NCBI GenBank assembly: GCA_949123685.1
Contig: CASBHZ010000095.1
Coordinates: 1-10,263 of the forward strand
DNA length: 10,263 nt
Direction: 5' to 3'
Source: an uncultured Bacteroidales bacterium
Lineage (GTDB): Bacteria; Bacteroidota; Bacteroidia; Bacteroidales; Muribaculaceae
Shown here piece after piece: positions 1 to 6,694 of the stretch. Each line of letters opens with the position of its first letter. Positions within the stretch are counted from its first letter, which is position 1. Under the pieces are notes generated by a model. The model was not told where the DNA came from. It ran no database searches and was given only the letters and a program-made list of their open reading frames with translations. A program made the position numbers and the translations under genes.

Positions 1-29
1 TTCGATATATTAACTTAACTTTCAACTAC

Positions 30-48
30 TTCGGTAATTTTTACCGAA
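30..48 (-). terminator. Candidate terminator of the defence operon
   Basis: A perfect 8-bp inverted repeat (TTCGGTAA, 3-nt loop, TTACCGAA) starts immediately after the hamB stop codon in the direction of transcription. The stretch that follows on the minus strand is A/T-rich but lacks a clean run of Ts, so it may be a weak terminator or an mRNA-stabilising 3' hairpin. Confidence 0.45.
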
Positions 49-1806
49 TCATTGATAATTGATATCTCGTTCTAATGAAAAGTACTTTTCATTAGGTACA
101 TTATACTTCATTAAAAGTTTTGCTGTTTGAGGAATTGTCCAACGCCAATTATTTGAAAAAGCCCATAACGCAATCAAAAGATGAGAAGATCTCGTTTCTC
201 CTAATGCCGTTTTTAAAACCTCCTGCACAGGAGTTCTCCAATTATACGTATTATTTTGACTTAGACATTGGTAATCAGTTGGCCAATTGCTATTATTTTT
301 CATTATTTTAGCCAATTTTAGTACCAATTTTGGCGATGAACCTTTGATAACAGAATTGTTCTTCAGTAATTTATAGGCCGAAACTCCGACAATTCCAAGC
401 AGTTCTTTATTATACTCTAAAACCCTATTCCTTTGTTTGGCATTAAGAGGGACTCCGGGGTTATCTTCGTCTAAGTTGCATATAACTTCATCACTAAGTG
501 GCAGTTCCAGTTGTTTAATTTCATGAGGCGGTGCTTCTTCCAAAAGATATACATTTCCAATGAAATATTTGAACATACGCCCGGCTCTACCGATAATATT
601 CCTATAGGTAAAGTAGTCAAGATTATTATTCCCTATTTTACTATTCCATAGGATTACATTCTCTGCCTGCGTGTTTACTCCCTCTATGATTGATGAAGTA
701 GAGATTATAGTCTTCAACCCATCTCGTTCCTCAAATAATTTAATTTGCAACTGAGCCAGAGATCTATGCAGAAGTCCGTTATGCGTTCCAATACCTCTTA
801 TAATCAGAGGAATCAGCTCACACTCCGAACCATAATTGCTGTTTAACCATTCCGCAAAATTGATACACAATTTTGAAGTGGTATGCGGCAGACTGACCAG
901 TACATCTTTGACTTTCCCAACCTGAGGGTGACTACCAGCATATACCAATGTTTTCTTATCCCAATTAGAGATTAGAGATAATAATGCTCTCTCCTTAAAT
1001 TCTTCTACATCCTCAGCAGTTCGACGCCTCGTATAGGTTTTATAGACTCTGGTTATAACAGTTTTGAATTCCTCTCTTATAAAAGGGACTCCTGCTGTAA
1101 TGGGATTATCTTTGATATGATCAATATTTGGACCCAAAAAATATCTTTGTCTTGCTTTTTTGCTAAGTTCGACAATTGCACTGACCAATCTGCTTGCTCT
1201 TTCATCATAGAGGGCTGCTTTATAAAATTCATCAATTACAAGCAAATCTATTTGCTCTATAACATCTATATAAGAAAAGGCTCTTTCTTGGGGGAAAACG
1301 AATATTGTTTTTGGTGATAGTTCTTCTCCTGCAGTCGTTATAATCTTATAATTGTCTGAAAACTTATGGGCCAATCGCCTTCTTGTTTCATTAGCCAGCG
1401 CAACTGTTGGGACAATTATTACGACACATTTTGGAGCACGCATTGCAATAAAGGCATCAATTATGTAACTTTTGCCGAAACTTGTTGGTGCACTTACCGC
1501 TAAGCTCTCACCTTGTAAAAGTTTTCTTAATATATTCGCTTGTTCAATATGAAGAATAGAATTTTGACCGCCTCCTATATCTGCACGAAACATATTTGAG
1601 GCAAAAGCATCCGCCCAATCGGAAGATTGGACATCCATGTAAGGATATAATCCAACTTGTCTGATTAAATGATTTAAAATTGGATTAGATTGTAAGTTGC
1701 GCTTATTACGGTCATCAAGCAATTTTATAACCTCACTCCTTGCCTGTGAAAGTTGACCGTTATTAATAAGGCCATTTATTTCTTGATATTTCTGGAAATG
1801 AATCAT
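49..1806 (-). CDS. hamB: Hachiman defence helicase HamB (Ski2-like SF2)
   Basis: This is a 585-aa superfamily 2 helicase. Visible motifs are a Q-motif-like Gln near residue 89, Walker A APTSFGKS (106-113), motif II IDEFY (191-195, a DEFY variant of DEAD/DEAH), LGPNI (224-228) in the motif III position, TLVYAGS (motif IV), GTHNGLLHRS (340-349, the His-rich segment typical of Ski2-like enzymes), STSSIIEGVNT (motif V, 369-379) and RNIIGRAGRM (motif VI, 402-411). The start codon overlaps the stop of the upstream DUF1837 gene by 4 nt (ATGA), so the two are probably translationally coupled. That pairing defines Hachiman (HamA-HamB; E. coli AbpA-AbpB is related). In studied systems the helicase senses aberrant or damaged DNA and holds the HamA nuclease in check. 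I recall many HamB proteins as longer, so this may be a compact form. The helicase call is very secure; the Hachiman assignment rests on the partner gene. Confidence 0.88.
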   Translation of the reverse strand: MIHFQKYQEINGLINNGQLSQARSEVIKLLDDRNKRNLQSNPILNHLIRQVGLYPYMDVQSSDWADAFASNMFRADIGGGQNSILHIEQANILRKLLQGESLAVSAPTSFGKSYIIDAFIAMRAPKCVVIIVPTVALANETRRRLAHKFSDNYKIITTAGEELSPKTIFVFPQERAFSYIDVIEQIDLLVIDEFYKAALYDERASRLVSAIVELSKKARQRYFLGPNIDHIKDNPITAGVPFIREEFKTVITRVYKTYTRRRTAEDVEEFKERALLSLISNWDKKTLVYAGSHPQVGKVKDVLVSLPHTTSKLCINFAEWLNSNYGSECELIPLIIRGIGTHNGLLHRSLAQLQIKLFEERDGLKTIISTSSIIEGVNTQAENVILWNSKIGNNNLDYFTYRNIIGRAGRMFKYFIGNVYLLEEAPPHEIKQLELPLSDEVICNLDEDNPGVPLNAKQRNRVLEYNKELLGIVGVSAYKLLKNNSVIKGSSPKLVLKLAKIMKNNSNWPTDYQCLSQNNTYNWRTPVQEVLKTALGETRSSHLLIALWAFSNNWRWTIPQTAKLLMKYNVPNEKYFSLERDINYQ

Positions 1807-2726
1807 ATCGTAAGAAAAAGCTGAATCTGTTTGTAAAAGTTATCAACAATATCTCCTTTATCATGTACTGGGAACAGAATTAAATGAAAGTTGATTTTAT
1901 CAAAATTATAAACTACATTTTCTTCTTGCTTATGATTTAGTTTTTTAAAATATTCTATGGCCGATTGCTTATGAAACTCGATTATTTTATTTTTGACTTC
2001 ATCTGAGAGCGTTGTAGCTTTCTTGGTTATATCACATTGATATAGCAGTAAGATAGGGATATGAAGAATCTGTTTTATCTTATCAATGGAAGTCTGTAGT
2101 TCAAGCGTTCTTTTTATAGTTTCCAAAGTGGATTTATTTTCAATTAAACCATCCAAATCTTTGAGCCCCATGATAATGCTATTCTCTTTCCGCAAAGACG
2201 TTTTCTCAATCGCATTTAGAACAGATTGTACCGGGTCGTCTAAGCGAGAATGATCAATGCTGTTGTAAAACTTAGCTTCACCGAACCATAATGTAAAAGA
2301 ATCATCGTCATCCAATTTAATATGAACACTATCTGCGCCTTTTGCATTATCTTTTGGATTTTGCTTATGGAAAATTTTAGGGACAACCGGAAGAGCGTTA
2401 AAATATTTTCTCATTATCCCATATAAACAGATTTCAGCTATTTCACCACCTTTCCCTTTATCTTTTTCTACAACTCTCAATCTGGGTACAGCATGACAAA
2501 GAGCAGAAAATGGATTACTAATCATTTTTTGCCGTTCCTCATAACTTAACGCAGTTTCTACTAAATTATCCATAACGAATTTAATAAATTCGCCCCTGCG
2601 CCATTCTCCGTCTTCATAATCATTACAAATGGACACGCAATGTTGCTTAGAGGACAATGTGTCATCCAAGTTACATAAGGTGTCTTCGTATATTACTTCA
2701 AATGCAAAATCTGGATGTGCAGCCAT
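1803..2726 (-). CDS. hamA: Hachiman effector nuclease HamA (DUF1837)
   Basis: This 307-aa protein resembles DUF1837/HamA. A PD-(D/E)xK-like active site is visible: Glu95 in GGEIAEICLYG, Asp132 in KGADSVHI, and Glu150-x-Lys152 in WFGEAKFY, giving the E...D...ExK layout of this nuclease fold. In characterised Hachiman systems HamA is the DNA-degrading effector, released when the HamB helicase meets abnormal DNA; the outcome is loss of cellular DNA and abortive protection. The gene starts 7 nt after the restriction endonuclease stop and overlaps hamB by 4 nt, so it sits in the middle of a single defence operon. No clear Shine-Dalgarno is present, which is usual in Bacteroidota. The N-terminal 90 residues and C-terminal 130 residues show no other motif I recognise. 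The family call is from motif and neighbour, without an alignment. Confidence 0.87.
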   Translation of the reverse strand: MAAHPDFAFEVIYEDTLCNLDDTLSSKQHCVSICNDYEDGEWRRGEFIKFVMDNLVETALSYEERQKMISNPFSALCHAVPRLRVVEKDKGKGGEIAEICLYGIMRKYFNALPVVPKIFHKQNPKDNAKGADSVHIKLDDDDSFTLWFGEAKFYNSIDHSRLDDPVQSVLNAIEKTSLRKENSIIMGLKDLDGLIENKSTLETIKRTLELQTSIDKIKQILHIPILLLYQCDITKKATTLSDEVKNKIIEFHKQSAIEYFKKLNHKQEENVVYNFDKINFHLILFPVHDKGDIVDNFYKQIQLFLTI

Positions 2727-2733
2727 TATTTAA

Positions 2734-3672
2734 CTATTTATTCCGTGGGCCCATGAACTTGTCTCCATTGAGATGAATCATGTGATCAGGCATGTCGGCA
2801 ATCCACACTTCGGTTTCCCATGCCAATTTGTCTGAAAACTTCTTGAACGAGGAGAAATCAAGGAATGCGGAAATGAATATTTTCCCAGCAGTGACATTGC
2901 GTGTCATTGCTTCTATTTCTACTATTCGCTTGGGATCCATTGGACCAACGGAGGTGATTGATTCAATGAAGTAAATCCAATTCTTGTCCTCACGATAAAG
3001 CACTACATCCGGCATTTTATCATGCAGAGTTATTTCAAAACCAAGGTCAGACAGCTTTTCCACATTCTTTACCAAATCCTTTTGAATGGTATCGCCGACA
3101 TAAAGACATTCTGAATTAGGCGCAAAGCGAGGAGCAAATTCCTCAATTATTGCTTTCTGTAATTCATTGTGTTTGCCCGGGCTGAATGTAAAATCCTGAT
3201 GATTGATTCGCACCGGCATCTTCTGCATCTTCTTTTTGGACGCATAAATTTGGGACAAGGATTCGTGATTGGAGATAAACATAGTTAAAGCCATGCCCGG
3301 TTCTGCCGCGTATGATGAATCTTCTTTTACCTCCTTAATTACGTTAAGAAATTCATTCGTAATGCGGTATCGATAATTGGGACTGTTAGTTGACATTCCA
3401 TTGTCCTCTATGAGTGCCGCTGTACGGAAAGGGTGCATAGCTTGTTTGCGGAATGTTTCACGGGAGTTTTCGGCATAAATCACATCATAATTATCCGCGA
3501 TAAACCGCATAATGTCATGGATGCGCATCCATTCATTGGTAGCGTCCGACCACTGTGACTCTCGCTTCAACCCTGCCATCGCAAGTAAAGCAAGGGCGCA
3601 TAGAACACCTTGTTGTTTTTGAGGCATTCCTATCTGATTCAAAAGACCTTTTGCGTATTCTAATTTATCCAT
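2734..3672 (-). CDS. Type II restriction endonuclease, BsuBI/PstI family
   Basis: This 312-aa protein is close in size to R.BsuBI and R.PstI (both a little over 300 aa). The N-terminal half (about 1-150) is the helical BsuBI/PstI N-terminal region. The C-terminal catalytic half carries MPDVVLYRED (220-229) and YFIESITSVGPMDPKR (234-249), the conserved PD...E block followed by the GPxxxKR stretch of this family, and AGKIFISAFLDF (262-273). Members cleave CTGCAG between A and G, leaving 3' overhangs; the same specificity is predicted here from family membership but not shown. The start codon overlaps the end of the methyltransferase gene by 13 nt, which ties endonuclease translation to prior methyltransferase synthesis. 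The next gene downstream, hamA, begins after only 7 nt. Confidence 0.92.
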   Translation of the reverse strand: MDKLEYAKGLLNQIGMPQKQQGVLCALALLAMAGLKRESQWSDATNEWMRIHDIMRFIADNYDVIYAENSRETFRKQAMHPFRTAALIEDNGMSTNSPNYRYRITNEFLNVIKEVKEDSSYAAEPGMALTMFISNHESLSQIYASKKKMQKMPVRINHQDFTFSPGKHNELQKAIIEEFAPRFAPNSECLYVGDTIQKDLVKNVEKLSDLGFEITLHDKMPDVVLYREDKNWIYFIESITSVGPMDPKRIVEIEAMTRNVTAGKIFISAFLDFSSFKKFSDKLAWETEVWIADMPDHMIHLNGDKFMGPRNK

Positions 3673-5138
3673 CGGTCTATGATTTTATTGCAATTTGCTT
3701 CTGTAAGGTCTTGATGCATAAGTTCTCTGCCCATTGCTTCAATAACCTCACGCTCCGGTATTGGCATTTGATTTACCTCGGTAGAGTTCACCTGAGTGGA
3801 ACCATTCAATATACGATAATATGTATCGTATAGCGTGGAATTTAGCAACACATAAAGTCCGTAAGTTATACATGGCGAATCACACTTCACAAAATTCACT
3901 TTATTTTGCGTACTGATATATGCGAATTGTTTATATCGCTGTTTTAGGTATATGCCGCATTGAAGACGACGCTTCTCCTCCTTTGCTGTAAATCGTTTTA
4001 CAAGTAGAAAGTCACTATTTTCTTGAAGGAAGGACACTCTATCAGTTTTAATAACCTCACCATCTTTGCCCAGCGGCCAAGTGACACGTCCATCTCTAAT
4101 ATGCTGAGAGTACAACAACGGAAAGGCTCCTTCCTCCATCTCGTCACGGAGCACTTCTTTCGTTCTGAAATCAACAATGATGCCAGTCTGCATCTTCATC
4201 TTTATGTCCGGTAAAGTATTTGGTAGTTTGTTGACTCTCTCCAGCACTTCAGCCTCCTTAACATCAGTCACGAGATAGACAAACTGATTTTTAGGGATAA
4301 CAGTTTCGTATGGCGCCTGAAATCTTTTCAAATCCCGGAATTCGGATGTAGCTGTAGTCGTAATATTGATGCTTTTAGGTTTGTTGGTAGTCTTTTTTAT
4401 CTTGACTATAATCGTTTCCTGCAGAATAGACTCCTCGTCAAATACTTTATTCCTGCTCTCAAATAAATGCACGTCCGTTATTACGCATTGACTGAACATG
4501 TAACTCCGGAATTTTTTGAAATAGGCACCGGAAGTCCATGACCGGGGAATGATATAGACAAGTTCTTGTTCTGGCTTTAGATTATAAATGCCCATAGACC
4601 AGAATAGGAAATATAGATTTGGGGCACCGTGACATACATCAGGCATCGCCTTAGCTTCTGGAGCATCCTTTGATATTTTAAGATAAGGCGGATTACCAAT
4701 TATATAGTCATACTTATCCTTATCATCTACCATAAGAGAGTTTACACCAAAATATTGGGATGTGATGTAATTCTCTTTCAGAAGTGTGTACTCAATGCCG
4801 TATAACTGCTTGGCAAGCATCAAATTTTTCTCTAAGATTGGGAAAACTTCATCATCTGTTTCGTAGCATGTCAAGTGAACCGACCCTTTGAAACAGTTAT
4901 CGAAGATATGGTCCAACAAAGCAGCGCTCAACACGCCAGTTCCAGCTCCGGCATCCAGTAGCTCAATATGAGTTTTTGAAAAATCAATCTCAAAAAGATC
5001 AGCCATAAATCTTGCTGTAGTAGCAGTAGTAAAGAACTGGCCGAATTTTTTTCGCTTTGATTTAGGTACATTAGCTATGAAGTCGTTCGTATTTCGCACG
5101 GCTTCTGCAAGGATACTATGTTGATTTCGGTCAGTCAT
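3660..5138 (-). CDS. N6-adenine DNA methyltransferase, M.BsuBI/M.PstI type
   Basis: This 492-aa gamma-class adenine methyltransferase matches the roughly 500-aa size of M.BsuBI and M.PstI. Motif order is X (KFGQFFTTATTARFMADLF, 31-49), I (DAGAGTG, 62-68, SAM binding), II (CYETD, 91-95) and IV (NPPY, 149-152, catalytic), then a long C-terminal target-recognition region. It is expected to transfer a methyl group from SAM to the adenine of CTGCAG and so protect host DNA from the endonuclease encoded next. The start lies inside the end of the controller gene (8-nt overlap) and the stop lies inside the start of the endonuclease gene (13-nt overlap), giving a tight controller-methylase-nuclease order. 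The gene itself contains a CTGCAG site (4419-4424), so the locus is a substrate for its own enzymes. Site specificity is inferred from the family. Confidence 0.93.
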   Translation of the reverse strand: MTDRNQHSILAEAVRNTNDFIANVPKSKRKKFGQFFTTATTARFMADLFEIDFSKTHIELLDAGAGTGVLSAALLDHIFDNCFKGSVHLTCYETDDEVFPILEKNLMLAKQLYGIEYTLLKENYITSQYFGVNSLMVDDKDKYDYIIGNPPYLKISKDAPEAKAMPDVCHGAPNLYFLFWSMGIYNLKPEQELVYIIPRSWTSGAYFKKFRSYMFSQCVITDVHLFESRNKVFDEESILQETIIVKIKKTTNKPKSINITTTATSEFRDLKRFQAPYETVIPKNQFVYLVTDVKEAEVLERVNKLPNTLPDIKMKMQTGIIVDFRTKEVLRDEMEEGAFPLLYSQHIRDGRVTWPLGKDGEVIKTDRVSFLQENSDFLLVKRFTAKEEKRRLQCGIYLKQRYKQFAYISTQNKVNFVKCDSPCITYGLYVLLNSTLYDTYYRILNGSTQVNSTEVNQMPIPEREVIEAMGRELMHQDLTEANCNKIIDRWIN

Positions 5139-5385
5139 TCTTTATGCCGTAAATTACATAAGGTTCTGCGACTATTCCATATTGTTCAGTGGGATTAAGT
5201 AACACACGTACATCAACCTCCAACAATCCGGCAATTGAACGTAACGTATATAAGTCTGGCTGAGATGTGTTTGTACACCACTTAGAGACAGTTGTAGGAC
5301 TTACCTTTAACTGTTCCGCCAACCATTTGCTTGTTTTTTTCTTATCACACAAAACGGTCTTTATTCTGTTAATATCTTCGCTCAT
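5131..5385 (-). CDS. XRE-family controller protein of the restriction-modification system
   Basis: An 84-aa protein made almost wholly of a Cro/C1-type helix-turn-helix: residues about 18-39 (TSKWLAEQLKVSPTTVSKWC) form the two DNA-binding helices, and QPDLYTLRSIAGLLEVDVRVLL completes the five-helix domain. The gene is first in the operon, just behind the only visible promoter, and its stop overlaps the methyltransferase start by 8 nt. Size, fold and position match C (controller) proteins, which delay endonuclease expression when a restriction-modification system enters a new cell. A perfect 14-bp palindrome next to its promoter (5443-5456) is a candidate operator. The last 20 residues (EQYGIVAEPYVIYGIKND region) look like a short extension of unknown role. 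It could instead be a simple autorepressor of the whole defence operon. Confidence 0.82.
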   Translation of the reverse strand: MSEDINRIKTVLCDKKKTSKWLAEQLKVSPTTVSKWCTNTSQPDLYTLRSIAGLLEVDVRVLLNPTEQYGIVAEPYVIYGIKND

Positions 5386-5408
5386 TTACAAAATCTTTAA
5401 CTTAAACG

Positions 5409-5439
5409 CAAAGTTAATGAATTTTATTGATACAACAAA
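5409..5439 (-). promoter_or_regulatory. Promoter of the restriction-Hachiman operon
   Basis: Read on the minus strand this is TTTG (5439-5436), a 19-nt spacer, then TAACTTTG (5416-5409), matching the Bacteroidota primary sigma consensus TTTG-N19-21-TAnnTTTG. The start of transcription should fall near 5402, leaving a very short leader of roughly 15-20 nt before the controller ATG at 5385. It is the only promoter I see for all five defence genes. Confidence 0.75.
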
Positions 5440-5442
5440 ACT

Positions 5443-5456
5443 AATCATTAATGATT
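5443..5456. promoter_or_regulatory. Palindromic candidate operator for the controller
   Basis: AATCATTAATGATT is a perfect 14-bp palindrome placed directly upstream of the -33 element of the defence promoter. The TTAATGA core recurs at 5414-5420, overlapping the -7 element. One site upstream and one over the promoter would suit an activator/repressor controller. Binding by the XRE protein is inferred from position. Confidence 0.45.
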
Positions 5457-5463
5457 TTAATGC

Positions 5464-5475
5464 CTTAAAATTAAG
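5464..5475. repeat. Small inverted repeat upstream of the defence promoter
   Basis: CTTAA-AA-TTAAG is a 5-bp inverted repeat lying a few bases beyond the 14-bp palindrome, further from the controller gene. It could be part of the operator region or chance in A/T-rich DNA. Confidence 0.2.
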
Positions 5476-5487
5476 CCAAGCAAATTT

Positions 5488-5520
5488 CGCCGCCTTTTGG
5501 TGGCCGATTATTTACAAAAT
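5488..5520. repeat. GC hairpin repeat, copy 1
   Basis: The hairpin is GCCGCC (5489-5494), loop TTTT, GGTGGC (5499-5504), with one G-U pair if read as plus-strand RNA. It resembles copy 2 at 5724-5758, and both copies end in ACAAAAT. Read on the minus strand the stem is followed by CGAAATTTG, so it could stop transcripts entering the defence promoter from the conjugative genes. The surrounding 437-bp gap (5386-5822) has no plausible protein gene. Confidence 0.5.
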
Positions 5521-5567
5521 GAGCCGGTAACATCTATTTTAGACTGACAGCATTAGAAAATACTATA

Positions 5568-5619
5568 TGTCCTAAATTTAGGGACAGAGATGGCGATTTC
5601 TGTCCCTGAATTCAGGACA
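5568..5619. repeat. Pair of inverted quasi-palindromes
   Basis: Left arm TGTCCTAAATTTAGGGACA (5568-5586) and right arm TGTCCCTGAATTCAGGACA (5601-5619) are inverted copies of each other with two differences, separated by 14 nt. Each arm is also nearly palindromic by itself, with a single extra base on one side. A transcript could fold as one long hairpin or two short ones; as DNA this looks like a double binding site for a dimeric protein. Confidence 0.6.
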
Positions 5620-5677
5620 ATATGAACAAGCTATATATAAAAACTCAAATTGCGATTCGTTAGTCAGAGTTTCAGAC

Positions 5678-5695
5678 TGACATGCCTGTATGTCA
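5678..5695. repeat. TGACAT inverted repeat
   Basis: TGACAT and ATGTCA are separated by 6 nt, an operator-like arrangement. It overlaps the second of two AGACTGACA direct repeats (5541-5549 and 5674-5682), which lie either side of the quasi-palindrome pair. No adjacent promoter makes its role clear. Confidence 0.3.
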
Positions 5696-5723
5696 ATGGC
5701 TTCTAAATAACAATATGCCTAAA

Positions 5724-5758
5724 CGCCGCCTTTGGGCGGCCGAAATTTTTAACAAAAT
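5724..5758 (+). terminator. GC hairpin repeat, copy 2; plus-strand terminator-like
   Basis: GCCGCC (5725-5730), loop TTTG, GGCGGC (5735-5740), then CGAAATTTTT. On the plus strand this has the form of an intrinsic terminator, with a short offset before the T run. It is the second copy of the hairpin at 5488-5520, and the two copies bracket about 200 bp. No plus-strand protein gene precedes it, so any terminated transcript would be a small RNA. Confidence 0.5.
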
Positions 5759-5759
5759 C

Positions 5760-5792
5760 AGTGGCGCAACTCTATCACAGGGTCGCGCCACT
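5760..5792 (-). terminator. Terminator of the conjugative-element gene cluster
   Basis: An 8-bp perfect stem (AGTGGCGC / GCGCCACT) with a 17-nt loop lies about 30 nt beyond the stop of the last gene of the cluster. On the minus strand it is followed by GATTTTGTT. This would separate the conjugative cluster from the defence operon. Confidence 0.5.
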
Positions 5793-5822
5793 TGTCATAT
5801 CACGATTTGGCAAATAATGTCT

Positions 5823-6140
5823 TTACATATAAAGGTGCATACCGGTCACATCTGAAAAGATGTCCTCAAGCATATCGCAATAGACTCCTTCATAGGTCTT
5901 GATGTCCTTGATTTTGACCTCAAATATCTTTAGGCTGAACGATTGGCGATAGAACCTCATATTGTAGAGGTCTGCGCCTGCATCATAGATGATTTCAAGG
6001 CGATTAGCCGATGTCTTGTTACGGCTAAGGCTCATTCTCAATCCGTTGCCGAGGTTGATGAAGTCGTGGCTTCCGGTCATAACCACAAACCGCTTTCCTC
6101 CGATTTGTCGGAGTATGGTTGCTGCTATCTGATTGTCCAT
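5823..6140 (-). CDS. Conserved mobile-element protein, 105 aa, function unknown
   Basis: The 105-aa product opens with NQIAATILRQIGGKRFVVMTGSHDF, a pattern I associate with small proteins widespread on phages, plasmids and conjugative elements of gut bacteria (typically NxIAxTILxQLGGxRFxxMTGAK). The middle holds MSLSRNKTSANRLEIIYD followed by a DLYNMRFYR strand, suggesting a compact alpha/beta fold. There is no signal peptide, membrane span or recognisable catalytic motif. It is the last gene of the minus-strand cluster, 6 nt after the DUF3873 gene, and is followed by a terminator-like hairpin. Its role is unknown; family recognition is from memory of the N-terminal pattern. Confidence 0.75.
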   Translation of the reverse strand: MDNQIAATILRQIGGKRFVVMTGSHDFINLGNGLRMSLSRNKTSANRLEIIYDAGADLYNMRFYRQSFSLKIFEVKIKDIKTYEGVYCDMLEDIFSDVTGMHLYM

Positions 6141-6146
6141 AGTGCT

Positions 6147-6371
6147 TTATTTTTGAGTGTTATGTTTATTGTTAAGCCATTCATCACGCTTGTGTCTGCA
6201 CTCTGCGAGTGAGGGAGCGACACAAGAGAACAGCTCGTTGTCGGTATCTCGGTAGTCGTACATCACACGGCTTATCCGCTTGCCACGCTGGGCAGAGTAG
6301 AAAGTTTCGTATTGTTCAGTGCCGGGAGCGGTGGTCGTACTCACTCCGTTGGCGGTCATTTTCGTTGCCAT
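6147..6371 (-). CDS. DUF3873-family small protein
   Basis: A 74-aa product starting at ATG 6371 (MATKMTANGVST). An in-frame TTG two codons upstream would add only two residues and is not preferred. The pattern TANGVSTTT...EQYETFY...VMYDYRDTDNELFSCVAPSLAECRHKRDEW resembles DUF3873, a short protein family of Bacteroidota conjugative transposons. The YDYRxTDxELFSxVAPxLxECRxxRDxW core is the part I recognise. It shows no cysteine cluster or membrane segment. It is packed between the 85-aa gene upstream and the 105-aa gene downstream (6-nt gap), so all are probably cotranscribed. No function is known for the family. Confidence 0.75.
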   Translation of the reverse strand: MATKMTANGVSTTTAPGTEQYETFYSAQRGKRISRVMYDYRDTDNELFSCVAPSLAECRHKRDEWLNNKHNTQK

Positions 6372-6384
6372 ATTCAATAGTGTT

Positions 6385-6642
6385 TTAGAAATTCACAATC
6401 ATCATTCGCTGGTCGAAGGTCTTGGCGGTATTGCTGACAAGGCGTTGTTTTACCCAAAAGTGGTGTTTGCCATAACCATATAGGAAAAACTTGTTGAGGT
6501 CGGTACGCTCGGCGCATACGGCTACCGTTTCCCTCAGTTCGGTTTCATTGCGTGTCAGCAATATGCGGTTTATGAGGTCTAACACAACCGCTCTTATCTT
6601 ATCGTCAAAGTCAAATATCAGACTTTCAATTATTACATTCAT
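6385..6642 (-). CDS. Hypothetical protein, 85 aa
   Basis: I do not recognise this family. The 85-aa product is probably mainly helical, with a first helix pair (SLIFDFDDKIRAVVLDLINRILLT) and ETELRETVAVCAERTDLNKFFLYGYGKHHFW in the middle, and it has no signal or membrane segment. It is about 50 nt downstream of the PcfJ-like gene and 13 nt upstream of the DUF3873 gene, on the same strand, with an ATG start. Tight packing and a position within a known conjugative gene cluster support it as a real gene. Its base composition is like its cluster and less A/T-rich than the defence operon. Confidence 0.65.
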   Translation of the reverse strand: MNVIIESLIFDFDDKIRAVVLDLINRILLTRNETELRETVAVCAERTDLNKFFLYGYGKHHFWVKQRLVSNTAKTFDQRMMIVNF

Positions 6643-6694
6643 CTTGGTTGGGTTTTGTGACCTGCGCCATTGCTGACGCAGGTTTGATTAAACA

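Noticed and set aside
5267..5530. Plus-strand frame crossing the controller gene and its promoter
   Set aside because: It is antisense to the XRE gene and runs through promoter and palindromes, with no start context or family pattern.
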